Source: Mytilus trossulus (taxonomy: Eukaryota; Mollusca; Bivalvia; Mytilida; Mytilidae). From it: DNA of 64,000 nucleotides. Both the position numbers and the translations under genes were made by a program. The first letter of the stretch is position 1; each line of letters opens with the position of its first letter. The notes beneath the pieces are model-generated. The model saw nothing but the letters and a program-made list of their open reading frames with translations. It did not search any database and had not been told where the DNA came from. Of this stretch, positions 46,601 to 60,800 are shown piece after piece. Location of the stretch: NCBI RefSeq assembly GCF_036588685.1, contig NC_086379.1, positions 16,725,862 to 16,789,861 on the forward strand. Direction: 5' to 3'.

Positions 46601-47285
46601 CTATGTTTTTTAAATTAATATATCTCATAGGAATTTACACATAAAAAACAACATATAACGGTAAGTCCAACGCCATAATCCATGGGGAAAAGAAAAAAAA
46701 CGAGCATCAGAAAAACAACAAAAAAAACAAATAACAGTCCACTAAGCTTTACACAAAAAGTTAAGACTGAGCATCGTCAACACCATCATTAACAAGCTGT
46801 ACTCGGGTGTTCCGGAATGGTCAAAATACTCTGAGTTCCTTGTTTCCTATGTTAATCATCTGTTTTATAAATGATTGTTTACCGAAATGATATGCAGATA
46901 ACCATACGGTATGTGCTTTTCTCATTGTTAAAGGCCGTACATTTTTTTTTTAACTTTCGTCGATATTTGTCTCGGCATTGGCAATCATATCACATCTCCT
47001 TATTTTTATAATTAGCAGAGACACAAAATAAAAACACAACAAAGCGGTTTTAAAAAAATGCTTAGAAAGTGCATTTTGTATCTGGAAGCTGTTTACAATA
47101 GAAAGGTGTGAATGATAAAGATTTATCTTTATCCCTTACGGTATAGTAACATAGAGACACAAGTATATCGTTAAAAATTTCCAAAAATACCATATGCCTG
47201 TGCTATCTGAAAACCTTTTATTAAACAGAAGAAAGAAGGCATTAAGGGCATACGATACAGTTACAGGGAAGGTAATGGTCCTTAA

Positions 47286-47883
47286 GGTGGTATGGGTGTC
47301 TTCCTCCATCTTGGATTGTAAAAAACAGAGAACCAAAGGTCCATATTTTCTATCAAGCTAGCAAAATTTGATGCAGGAATGCAGATATTTAATGTGAATT
47401 TTCATTCAAAAGAACCAATTTATAAGAATATAACTTATAAATATTAATATTTAATAAATTGCAAAGATCAATTATTTTTGTTTGTTTAAAAAAATAAATG
47501 AATTGGCATTTTAAGGGGAAATAACTCTAAAACAGTGCATTTTCTGAAGGATTCTACATGGAATTTTCCTATTTTGTATTTTAGCCAGAAAAAATGTAAG
47601 ATGACCCTATCTTTTCTTTTGAGATTCTCAAAGCATTGTCTGAAAGCTATCTTTGCCTTAAGTATTTAACAATTCTATCATTTTGTTTAGTTTTTAATCA
47701 CAAAATGGTGTTTTTTCCTGTATAATTCATACAAAATGTGTCATTTTGTCACATCCTGTAGCTTGAGAAAATGCGCGGTGACCTATCATTTTTATTATAT
47801 TTTTCAACATATATCAATAGATACTACGCTTTGGCAAAGTATGAACAAATTCTATCATTTTTATTTTAGACTCCCATACCACC
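47286..47883. mobile_element. piggyBac-like MITE with TTAA target sites
   Basis: The left end TTAA|GGTGGTATGGGTGTC and, complemented, the right end TTAA|GGTGGTATGGGAGTC are inverted copies, each abutting TTAA (47282-47285 and 47884-47887). At 598 bp it has no transposase. TTAA duplication is the hallmark of piggyBac elements. Confidence 0.68.
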
Positions 47884-48279
47884 TTAATTACGAATTCGAT
47901 ACGTTTGTATATTGTCTAGAGCATTGTATACAGTACAGACGATGTTGTGTCAACAGCTTTTAAAACAATTCCTTCTAACATGTTGGTCTGAGATGGATAT
48001 TTTAATATATAGATGTCAGCAGATTCACATTTTTTCAATGTTAAATTAAAAAAAAAATGTAATCTAAAAAATACTTGTTGTCTGCTTAGTAAATTTTGTA
48101 TAGTGGCGCCACTTATGAAGGTCGGACAAGATTGAAGCAAAACGGACCGAAAGCAACGGACAAAAGCAAAAGTGACAAAAAAGAAAAATTATCGGTCAAA
48201 AAGCAGACCACAAGCACCGTATCAGACGGCTCCCACACAGAGCACACGTTTTAACGGTCATTGATATAGAACATTTCAT

Positions 48280-48781
48280 TTGTATATATAAACAGGTCCC
48301 ACAACTGTACTTACTTTATTTGTTCATTCCTAAAAGTTATCTTTTAATGTTGATAGTTAAAAGAGGCAATATCTTTTAATAGAACGTTCCCACGAGGTCA
48401 ACAACTTGATAAAACGATATAAATGTCCAGTACATTACACCGACATGTAATAATAACAAACGATTACACCTGAGGATTACACTGTACACCATATCACTGA
48501 AAGTTTCAAAAAATATCTTAATCTAAATCAAATGAATAAATGACAAATCAATACACGGTCTCCTAGTCCCCGGATCAATACATAACTGAACTATTTTTCA
48601 TAGTTTTTACTGATAAGGATAATAGTATAACAGCTTTAACAGGAAGTTTAATATGACTAAAACAATGCATGATATTTGTCTTATTTGTTCTTGAGACATG
48701 GGAATTATTTTGACATTTTTGTTCACAGATTTCCAGTTTCCGATTTCGACTATGAATAAGCTTCCAGTCTAGGAGATCGGA
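48280..48781 (+). other. Region upstream of the cadherin-like gene
   Basis: It contains TATATATAAACAGG near 48282 and a pyrimidine tract with TTCACAG at 48722-48729 that could end a 5' UTR intron just before the first coding exon. Neither can be confirmed from sequence. Confidence 0.3.
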
Positions 48782-48833
48782 ATGTTTCGTGAGTTTCTAT
48801 TGGTATATTTTGTACTAACAGGAGTTTCAAAGG
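48782..48833 (+). CDS. Cadherin-like gene exon 1 (signal peptide)
   Basis: The translation MFREFLLVYFVLTGVSK is a compact hydrophobic leader; the donor is AAGG|GTGAGT in phase 1. The start is chosen as the only ATG leading into a signal peptide with matching phase. A TATATAAA motif occurs about 500 bp upstream (near 48283), too far for direct use unless there is a long or spliced 5' UTR. Confidence 0.72.
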
Positions 48834-51800
48834 GTGAGTACTAACTTGTATATTAAATTTTTACGTCAAATTTTTTAGCTCAAATCAAACGATAAGAAGA
48901 AAAAACAGAAAAGTCTTTATTTTAGCAAGAAAAGTAACTATGATTCACATTTCTGTAAAAGCGAATACGTTTACATAAGAAAAGAGGTTGGGGTCTGTTT
49001 CCCGAGAATTTATTTCATACAAAAACTATTTAAAATCAAGGGTATAATAGCCTCATTTTGTTTTTATATTTGTCCAATTTTGCGTATGTCTCAACATTTG
49101 GCACACTCATAAAAGACTTCATGAAAACTGTAATTTATTTTCGATAGAATTTGATAGATTCAGGATTGTTTAAAAAGGTCCTGTCGTAATCATGACCCAG
49201 TTTTACTCATACTGTTGCAGATATCAATTAATTACGGCATTGATTCATTTGCCGGTTTCTTCTTTCGAAATGATGCACTAACTGGTTTCAATAAACGGTG
49301 ACTGTTTATGAAGCTGATTCATCAGACTTACATGTATCATATATAATTGTGCATATAGGCATATATAAATTAACTAGAGTGTTATGCACAAATAAATACA
49401 TATCACGTGTTTAACTTTATACTTCATCTTTTTTTTTTTAATTTCAAACTGTTTATAAAAATTAAAAGTTGAATATTCAGACTTTTATCATAAAATTTTG
49501 ATTCACTAATTATTAAACTTTCATTTATATTTTCAGATTGTTGATGATTATATTTTTCTTATTATTATATCGTTTATATGATAAGCATAGAGACCTGTGA
49601 AATATGTATATTTCCATAAAACCGGACCGCACGTACAAATGTGGGATAATTCAATATGTAAAAATGTTTGTTTTCCTTCTCTCTCTTTTAAAAATATCGG
49701 AATGCGTTTTTAATAACCGTTTGACATCGATCGTTATGTCATTTTTGTCAGTCCCAGGAGGCCTAACATTACAGAACACAAATCAAACAAAAACATTCAT
49801 ATTGTTCGTGAATTACGGTTAAATCGAATCAACAAATATTTGATATATAATAAAATACATTATATGCAATTGCAGACTGATGTTACTCCGGATAACATAG
49901 ATAACCATGGCATGTCAAGTGGTCTGAAAAACTATAAAAAGATATAAATTTACAATTTAAATTTATGACAATGTAACAATAAAATCGATTTAGCTATTTA
50001 TGGTGATAGATTTAATATCAAAACACTTATTATGAGTGTATTTGATCTGAACTTGTGGATGACTGTTATTTGTTCAACGTCTAAAGGCATATATATATCA
50101 TGCATATTATGAATGAGAAAATAATGTTATGGGCTATGAAAAATGGTATATTTTTTCAATTCATAACCATAAATTTATCACATGGATTTCATTGCATATA
50201 CCACTTAGTACTATACTTTTTTTCTTATATTCGTCAGACCAAAATTTGGGCGATCAGAACAGTTTATGATGAAATTACCAATAACTAACAACATTGTCCT
50301 AAACTTAAGCCAGTGCCATCTTTTTTGCCTTAATTGACCAAATGAGTTGCAACCTCTTTTTAAAACAAGAGCATTCGTCAACTATAAAATATTCATTCAA
50401 ATCAAGAGTAGGTATCATATTAAGAGCCACTTAGGTAAAACCCGCCGCGACCAATAGTTGACCAGAGCTGACGTGAGATCGAAAGATATTTTCGATTAAA
50501 AGAGTGTTTAATATTTGAACTTAAAAATGAACATTTCAAAGACATTATTTCAGATGTCAACTTCTTGCAAATGAACAATGACGAAAAACTTTATCATATC
50601 TTGATCAACTTTCCACGAAAAACTGCTAAATATCTGGTGGACGCAATTAGGAAACGACGTCAAGTTGTATTCGGACAAGTTTAGTTATTTATCAAAAACT
50701 TTAATTTATTGATGATTATAAAAAGGTTACTTCATGGTCAATCTGAATATTTTCAGTTTCTTTATTATAAATATTAATTTATTATGCATTCAACTGGAAA
50801 TTTAGTAAATCGATCTTCTGACAACTTATTTTTCTTTTCTTTTATATAAGTTTGAATTTTTCACTATTTTTCACTATTAATTAATTATTTTGAATTAAGC
50901 TTAATTTTAATTTTCATTATTTTGTTTGAAATCCGTGATAAAGAATTACGTTTAATTTTTGAAAGTGACTTATAGACCCAATGGGTCGGGTGTATTTTAT
51001 TGTGATTACACATGTCACTATAATAAAAAAATTGCTTACTTACTTACTTACTATTTGCCTTGACCTAAAATAGTATAGCACTGATTCATAACACAGTAAC
51101 CGCCATAGATAAAAATTATAAAATTGTAAAAAAAAAACAACAACTAGGTTAATCATCAAACCAATATTCAAAGAGAAAATAAAAATAAAAACTTCGGGGT
51201 ATTCATTAATATTGCAAGAGGTGATGAATGTGTCAACGAGACAGCAATATAGACAGTCTAACGAGAAAACAAAAAAAAAAACGTACACCATGTTCTATTT
51301 AATATCCTAATTTTTTATTTCAGTTTTGTGTAACTGTGGAACATTCATAAGTAATATTCCCGAAGTAAAAGCTGTAAACGAGACTCATACAGGTAATAAC
51401 GGCTTTATTTGAGGTTTGGGATTGGAGGAGAGGAGTCGTTTAAGGCAATACGTTTTTAGTCATGTAGGTTTTATACAAAACAAGGGTTCTCTGTTAAAAT
51501 GTTTCAAATTTTGAAATGCCGGGGTCATTTAAAACTTGCTATATGATATGGGTTTTGCTTATTTGCCTAAGCCGTAAGATATCCTTACATTCTTGTATTT
51601 TCATTTACAATCATACCGCAACTCCTATTTTTTTATATATATATTAGGAGTATTTTTTATGTATAGTTAATCTTATATCTAATATAGAAATAACTATGTA
51701 TAAAAATAACCCAAATAGAATATGTGGTCAGTATGACTGCCGATGAGACAACTCTCCACCAGAGTCCCTGTACGGCCTAAGGTGGATTTAATGCTGAGTT

Positions 51801-54800
51801 AATTTTATAATAGTCCAAATTTTATATTTAACTTAACCTCATTGATAAAAAATCTAATGTTATGCCAACTATGTTTAAACTTACTAAATCAATATAGAAC
51901 AAATAGTTACATGTCTTACATGTCTATGTATATTGACAAAAAAAAACTTTTATTTTGAGGTTAAGATCCGTTAAAGACACATCCATTCAATATTTATCGC
52001 GCTCTAGGTGTAGTTTTTTTTAATTTTTTTCCTTTTAACTGTTTTAAAAACGTTTCGTTTCTTTTTATAATATATTTAGTCTTTCTACCATTCTACCACA
52101 TAACCTTTGCGATATATATATATATTTTTTGCAATATGTTTTTTTTTCTAAAATAGTTTTTTTGTCCAAATGATACATTGTAACATTTACCACAAGACGC
52201 TAAACAAACAACAATCAACCAATCTAACAATATTTTTGTATTTCAGGTGTCATTTGGAATGTTACTGTAGATCCTTTGACAAATTGGACATTTCATGCTA
52301 CAAAAGTGAACAGTTATGACATTACTTCTAATTTGGATTTACAAATGAAAGTTGAGAATTATTTTAATTTTACTAAAACTTCAGACACTAGTGCGTTTCT
52401 TTCATTTAACATTATAAATAATTCTCTAGACAAGGAAGATGCCTTTTGGAGGAATACAGTAAGTCGAAATATTATGTTTAGTGCTGAAAAAATCACAAAG
52501 GCTTCATTTGTTTTCACTTGTTTAGTTTAAACATATTTTATTGTTCAAAATGACAAAAGGATCAACCACAAGTTTTACAACTTAGTAACGTCTTCTCCTA
52601 GGTTTTAGAAATTTTCATTTGTGTTTGTCCTTTAAAAAGATATGAGTATTCGACATTCCAGATTAAGCTTTCAATTTGACGAAATACAATTTTAGCTTTT
52701 CCTGAATGTCATCGCCGGAAAATATTATATCTTCCCTTATCGGTAAAAAAAAAATGCTGGTTTGCTGCCATGACGAGCAATCATGGAAAAAAGCAAACAT
52801 TGAGCTGTTAACAGAGTATCCTGGTAACCTTTTATCCTGTCTTGTGGGGTATTTTAAGGTTTTAGAAATTTAGCAAATACAGAGTTCAACAAAATCAGAC
52901 ACAAAATGTCGAACCCTTAATTGTTCTTATATAAAAGTTGTGAATAGATTTAACACCAACAAAGATATGCCTTCAGCACATTGGTCATTGTGTGTGACTA
53001 AAATCAAAATGTTTTTCCTTAACTACTAAGTTAGAATGCTCCTATATCCAATTGACCTTCATTGCAGGTAATCGCCTATACACCAAAGGAAGAGTATAAC
53101 TAATATAAATGGTGTTAATTCAGTGTAAATTCATGCAATCTGTAATGACTTCCGGACTATACATTTGTTTTTTAATTGGTTACCATAGCAGAAACAAGGT
53201 GAACATATTCGCCATGAGCATGTTAAATCTGATAACAATGTCAAAAGGCCAATAAAGGGCATGTGTATAATATATATTAAATAGAGGCAACAGCAGAATA
53301 TCTCTGTTCAAAAGTCATAAATCGACTGAGATAAAAAAAAAAAAAAAAAACCACACAGGTTACATCTTTAAACAGAGGGAAACACATCGACTATAAGAGA
53401 AAAAAAACAGGAACAGCATAAATGCTGAAATGAAACAAAATCAAACGCCAACTTACAAAGAAACGAACTATTTGATAACAAATACCATATTTCTGAGTTG
53501 GGACAGGACATTTTATCGTGAATAGTTGATTGAACCTGTTTTAATTGCTAGCCAAACCTCCCGCTTATATGGCAATAATAAAAACTTGTATGTTTAAAGT
53601 TGCCTTCAGCGATGATACCCCAGATGGTTGTACGTAAGCAACTAAATTCTATTACAGAGTACTTTTTTTTTCTCTTTTTAGAGTAAAGGCGAACTTAAAG
53701 AAATCCATTTTAAAGTTAACTGCTTTGGTTCGGACAACGTCCCAAAGGTATGCATTCTTACATAAAAGGGGGGAGCGATAGCATAAGAGTACAACCAAGT
53801 ATTATCGGCGGATTTGTGTTAACATATGAAACACTAGATATTTGTTTTTTTTTTTCTCAAAAATGATGAGTAAACACTATATGGAGTGCTTGTTTAATTG
53901 AGACTGACGGTTAGATAGCTTTTAGTTATTAAAGTATATAGAGTAAAGCTACATGAAAGAAAATAATATTAAATTCAAAATATACATGTATTGCAATAGA
54001 AAGAAAAAACAAACAAAAAATGTTATTTGTTTAGAAGACCTGAATCTTTATTCTTTGTCAAATGATCATGAATTTGACGAAACAATTTGGTATATCTACA
54101 TATGAGACAGATTAATACACGTGTATAGACGATTCAAAACGAACATTTGATGTATTTAGCTATTGTAATGTATACCTTTCCAAAAATGAATAAAAAGGAC
54201 ATATTCCATACGTAACATTCTATTAGGTATTTAACAATATAAAGGAAAAAATATTGAAACAAATTTCTTTCAACGTGAACTGGTTTTCACTTGTTGCGAT
54301 GAAACAAACACAGAACACTAACCATACAATTGTAATATGAACTGTTCCTATTTTTCAGGATATCAGAATTATCATCGAATCTGTGAATGAATTTCCTCAG
54401 CATTTCAATACTTCGTTTCCTAAAATAATTAAAGTTGACGAGGTAATACAACAATATACATGTATGATTTTCTATTTCAGTAAAAGGCAGTCCTATTTTC
54501 CTTCTTTTGGCAATGAATCAATGTGTCCTTAAAAAATTATAACGAATACCAATAAAAAGATGTTTATTGCATGTAAAAAGAAAACTTTCAACATGATAAC
54601 GTTAAAGGCTTCTTTTTATTTTTTTATACTTGATGGAAGGGTGTATCTAGATAGATCTTTTTCTGAAAGTGCAAATTTATATCTGCAGAACATCTTTTGC
54701 TACGCATTTCTTTGACATATTGAACCCAACTCTAGACTCTGATCATTTAAAGATCCATTTGTCGGTCGCTTTTTCGCAGTGACAATAAGCCATAGCTTTT

Positions 54801-57800
54801 TGAAGAAAATGTAATTAATTTTAATCTGATAATGCCAATATCAGGTTTTCCATAATTGTACTTTGAAACTTGATTACTTGGACTGTCGTACACTTGTCAA
54901 TTATGTTAGACTTTAATACAATTAAGAGGTTTAGCTAGCTATAGATATTACTCAAAGTTACCAGGATTATAATTTATTACCCCAGGCGCGCATTTCGTCT
55001 TTATAAGACCGACCAGTGAGGATCCAAAATTCCAAAAAACTGTGCCAAATACGGCTAATGATAACTATTCCTGGGATAAGACAATCCTTAGTTTTTCGAA
55101 AAGTTTAAAAGTTTTGTCAACAGGAAATTTATTAAAATGCTATAACCAGGTTTAATCCATCATTTTCTTGATGAGGAAATGTCTGTACAAAGTCAGGAAT
55201 ATGACAGTTGTTTTCCATTCGTTTCATATTTTGGTGTTTTGTTATTTTACTTAAAACTTAAGTCTTAATAGTTATCAAAAGTACCAGGATTTTAATTTTA
55301 TACGCCAGACGCGCGTTTCGTCTACATAAGACTCATCAGTGACGCTCATATCAAAATAGTTAAAATGCCAAATAAATACAAAGTTGAAAAGCATTGAAGA
55401 CCCAAAATTCCAAAAAGTTGTGCCAAAAACGGCTAGGGTTATCTACTCCTGGGGTAATAAAATCATTAGTTTTTCGAAGATTCAAGGTTCTGTGAACAGA
55501 AAATTTATAAAAATGACCATATAATTGATATTCATGTTAACACCGAAGTGCTGACTACTGGGCTGGTCATACCCTCGGGGCTGAAATGTCCACCAACAGT
55601 GGCATCGACCCAGTGGTGTAAATAGTTATCAAAAGTACCAGGATTTTAATTTTATACGCCAGACGCGCGTTTTGTCTACATAAGACTCATCAGTGACGCT
55701 CATATCAAAATAGTTAAAATGCCAAATAAATACAAAGTTGAAGAGCATTGAGGACCCAAAATTCCAAAAAGTTGTGCCAAAAAACGGCTAGGGTTATCTA
55801 CTCCTGGGGTAATAAAATCATTAGTTTTTCGAAGATTCAAGGTTCTGTGAACAGAAAATTTATAAAAATGACCATATAATTGATATTCATGTTAACACCG
55901 AAGTGCTGACTACTGGGCTGGTCATACCCTCGGGGCTGAAATGTCCACCAACAGTGGCATCGACCCAGTGGTGTAAATAGTTATCAAAAGTACCAGGATT
56001 TTAATTTTATACGCCAGACGCGCGTTTTGTCTACATAAGACTCATCAGTGACGCTCATATCAAAATAGTTAAAATGCCAAATAAATACAAAGTTGAAGAG
56101 CATTGAGGACCCAAAATTCCAAAAAGTTGTGCCAAAAACGGCTAGGGTTATCTACTCCTGGGGTAATAAAATCATTAGTTTTTCGAAGATTCAAGGTTCT
56201 GTGAACAGAAAATTTATAAAAATGACCATATAATTGATATTCATGTTAACACCGAAGTGCTGACTACTGGGCTGGTCATACCCTCGGGGCTGAAATGTCC
56301 ACCAACAGTGGCATCGACCCAGTGGTGTAAATAGTTATCAAAAGTACCAGGATTTTAATTTTATACGCCAGACGCGCGTTTTGTCTACATAAGACTCATC
56401 AGTGACGCTCATATCAAAATAGTTAAAATGCCAAATAAATACAAAGTTGAAGAGCATTGAGGACCCAAAATTCCAAAAAGTTGTGCCAAAAACGACTAGG
56501 GTTATCTACTCCTGGGGTAAGAAAATCCTTAGTTTTTCGAAAAAATCAAGGTTTTGTGAACAGAAAATTTACAAAAATTACCATATAATTGATATTCATG
56601 TCAACACCGACGTGCTGACTACTGGGCTGGTGATACCCTCGGGGTCGAAACGTCCACCAACAGTGTCATCGGCCCAATGTTAAATTAGTCATTATCAATT
56701 TTTCCGCCAAAAACAATGTCGTTGGAAATTACTAAATTATTTTTTTTCATTTTCCTATATAATATTATTATAAATGTATATTATTTTAGAATACGAAAAA
56801 TGAGACGTCAGTGTTGAATATATTCCCATACCTAATTGACGCAGATATTCCTACACCTCAGTTGAAAGACTTCACCTATACAGTAAAATCAAGCAATGGT
56901 CAGGTAAAGACTTTAATTTATATAGATTAGATTTCAGGTTAAATGGCATTATTAAAAGGGTATAAGTTGTCAATTATTAAATGCTCCCATTTGATTTGTA
57001 CCATACTAAAACGTAAATACAAACTACAATAAGTCTGAAATAAACAATTAACAATGCATACTAGACTTGATAGCATAAAATAAAGCCTATATCATTTTAT
57101 GTGTATTTTGGTCATTTTTGTCTAGACGCCGTGTTATTGGAAAGTATCGTGATGGCCTCCGCAGACTGCATTGATTTTCTTTTCCTTTAAATGGCTGTAC
57201 ACGACTAATGGTTGCATAACCAATTTATTAAATTGATTGTTACATGGACTACGGATTCAAAGAGGTCTTATCATTCACTTGAAAGTGAAAACTTCACCAG
57301 CGATACTTGTTTTAGCTTATTTTGACCTAATTGAAGTAAGCTTTTTTTTATTTGGTCAAAAGCTCCTTAGCGCTTGTTTCGTATATTTTTACCTCTTCCG
57401 ATTGAAAAAAAAGTGTTCTTATCTTACAAGTAATCGTTTTGGAGTCTTATTTATGAAGGATCAGAAAAACAAAATATGTTGTTAAAGCTAACTTGGACTG
57501 TTTTTCTTATATAGAAATAACATTAAGAAATACATACTTTATTGGTTAATGAAGACATTGATACATGTAAAGTAAAATGAGAATCTAAAATATTTCTATA
57601 GATGCATTTTTTATTTCTTTAGAATGATGGTACACCATGGTTCTACATACCCATTGCATCCTCGGATAACCTTCGAGTCAAGGCATCTCCGGACTTTGAC
57701 CAGCTTCATAAAAATAACATCAGCATTTTAACTTTAATAGTTGTAGTCAAGGTATGACAAGTTATGTACATATGAATATTTATAAATAGATTTCAAGGTT

Positions 57801-60800
57801 ACTTTTTAAAATACGCAATAAAGTAAGTGCATAAACCTGTTACCAATTTAACATATTGCATTGTACTATATATGCGACTGTGTTTGCAACAGTTTTTCAA
57901 TGTTAATATTTCTTAAATGAACTAATACAGTTTTTTCAATGACATGCATAATTTTGGAAAAATTTGCAGAATGAAATTGTTTTAAACATTGGTGTGTACA
58001 TGTTAGCACCATTTTCTTTTTATCAAAATGGATTCAAAATGAAATTTCTTATAGTATTCTATTTTTATTTTTAATTTAATGTTAATTTTATACGCATCAT
58101 CAAAACCGTATTGATGAAGGGTGTTGATAATGCTGCCTCTGTTCAGTATAAATGTCGAATGTCATCTTATCTTAGGCGATTGATGAATCTGGTTTTGAAA
58201 TAAACACTACTCTACAAATAGAAATAGTTGATGTCGATGACTTGCCACCATCTTTTCAGTATCCTGGATGTCAAAACAATTGTTCAGTTACTCCATATGA
58301 AGCATACACGGGACCTTCTTGGCGGGTATGTTTTTAGAATAGTAAACCATAACCTGTGTCCTAAAATACTTTTTAAAACAAGGTTACAGTGAATGAACTA
58401 AACGACATGTACAGATTCAACTGGTTAAAAAAGTATTCGAAGTCAAGTTTTCTCATAAAATATATTTTAAGTAAAAAGTAAAATCACAAAAATACTGAGC
58501 TTAAAGGAAAATTAATTCGGAAAATCCATTAACACATGGCAAAATCAAATAACAAAACGCATAAAAAACGAATGGACAAGAACTGTCTTGGTACAGGCAT
58601 TTTCAAATGTAGAAAATGGTGGATTAAACCTGGTTCTATAGCGCTAACCCTCTCATTTTAATGACAGTCTTATCAAATTCCGTTATATTTACATTGATGC
58701 GTTAAATAAACAACCACAATAAATAAAATAGTCAAAATATGGGTACATCAGTCATCATCGCATAACAATTTTAAAAGGAACAATTTAACAGAACACAAAA
58801 ACATTTACTATCTACGAACACATTATTTGATTTGAGTGTCTGACATCAGAAAATTTTCATACGTCACATAAATTTGTCGTTCAATGTGCATACACACAAT
58901 TTTGAAATTTACATAGGCAATGTTAGCATACTGCAGGGTTAAAAAATCAAAAGTATGTAAGAATAAATTTCAGAAATAAGAATCCAAAAACAGTTAATTC
59001 CACTACGCGATGTTTTAATATAAAACGGAAGATGTGGTATGATTGCCAATGAGACAACTATCCACAAAAGACCAAAATGAAAGTTTTGAGCGATTAACAA
59101 TATACTGTTTTTTTTAATTTACCAGAACCTCATTTGAATGTTTTGAACATTTCAAGCATAACTGCATAGCAGGTATGAAACGAAGTGAAGATATCGAATC
59201 AATTATTCAATAGTTGACACTATACAGTACATTTTACTGTAAATTTTCATATTATAAATTTCGTAATCGTTGAAAATGTGAGTCTACATCTCAGACAGAA
59301 CCTGATGTCAGTTAACTCAGGGTTTTTTTTATGCTCACAAAAGTTGTACTGTTGGTTTTTTTTCTCTTCTTTATAATTTCGAACCTGTTGATATTATAAT
59401 TTGTTTTGTCAAATAGTTAAATTAACAGAATTTTCAGTTTTTTTCTTACATAGTTATTATGATTGTTATCTGAAACGCGTTATAACCAACATTTTTTAAC
59501 ATCGTAATATTGTACGTGTCCCAGGCATAGATTACCTTAGTCGTATTTGGCACAACTTTTTGGAATTTAGGATCATCAATGCTCTTCAACTTTGTACTTG
59601 TTTGGTTTATAAATAGTTTGATATGAGCGTCACTAACGAGTCTTGTGTAGACGAAATGCGCGTCTGGCGTACTAAATTATAATCCTGGTACCTTTGATAA
59701 CTGTTCAAATTCTATCTACATTTGCGAAATAAAACAACCAGCACAACTGTAAATGACCTTTAAGTACGTTTTCAAGTTGCTATCAAACTTGTTTGTCATT
59801 TTTGTCATTATATTCCAAAAAAACATTCATGTTTCAATGAAGGTATAAAAAATCATACACACTTCAACTAGTTTACGTTTGTGAGGTACGCTACACATTT
59901 TTAAGAAGATTACAAGCTACAGAAACATTTAAAAGTAGCATTGTATATAACATTACATTGCGTTAGACAAAAAACAATTGTATGTGTGTTTCCTACTTAA
60001 TCTTTGAAAACACTAAGGTAGGTAGGTACGGATTTTTCTTATTTTACCACTTTGTTTAACATTGAGTCTATGGGAGGGACATTCTGACTTTAACAGTGAT
60101 TATTGAAAAATTATTGAAAAAACTTTAGGATAGGACTTTTTTAAGCTTAAAAATAGGGAGGGTATGGTAATCAGAAACACACATTTTTTTTATTTGGCCT
60201 TATTGAAGCCAATCAGAATAGTGTATATCAATAACATCATGACGAAAAAAACACTTAACATTAAAAGTTCTCTTATTAATTATCTTTGATTTAGGGACCT
60301 GTAAAAGTACAACCAACAGATATAATAGCAAAGGATCAAGATTCTCTCGGCTCTAGTATCAAGTATAGCATAAAGAAATGTAAGTTAGATAAGAAGCATT
60401 TGTATTTAAGTTATACTTTCCTTTGTTCTTTAGCTTGCTAAAACAACCAGCTGAAATTATGGGGATGTTAGGTGGTTGAGGGGATGGGTGAAGGAATAAG
60501 CTACATAATTGATTAATCAACCTACTGATGATTAGAAGCTTCTATTCTGCATTTGTATAATGCATTTTTACTAATTTTTCATTTCATGTTTCAATATACT
60601 TAAAAGTGCAGTCAATAGATATATATAGGAGGATGTGGTGTGAGTGCCAATGAGACAACTCTCAATCCAAATAACAATTTAAAAAAGTAAACCATTATAG
60701 GTCAACGTACATTTGACCATTTTCAACGATTTTCAACGATTTAAGAAAGAAAAAGCGCAATCTAGCTATATGAGTCTTGAATCCATTTTTCAATCAATAT

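Noticed and set aside
56447-56683. A 78-residue frame similar to a minus-strand frame at 31182-31376.
   Set aside because: Both are the same frame within the 354-bp repeat unit; other units break it, so it is not a conserved protein.
55271-56690. CRISPR-like regular array.
   Set aside because: The whole 354-bp unit repeats with no unique spacers, and the genome is eukaryotic.
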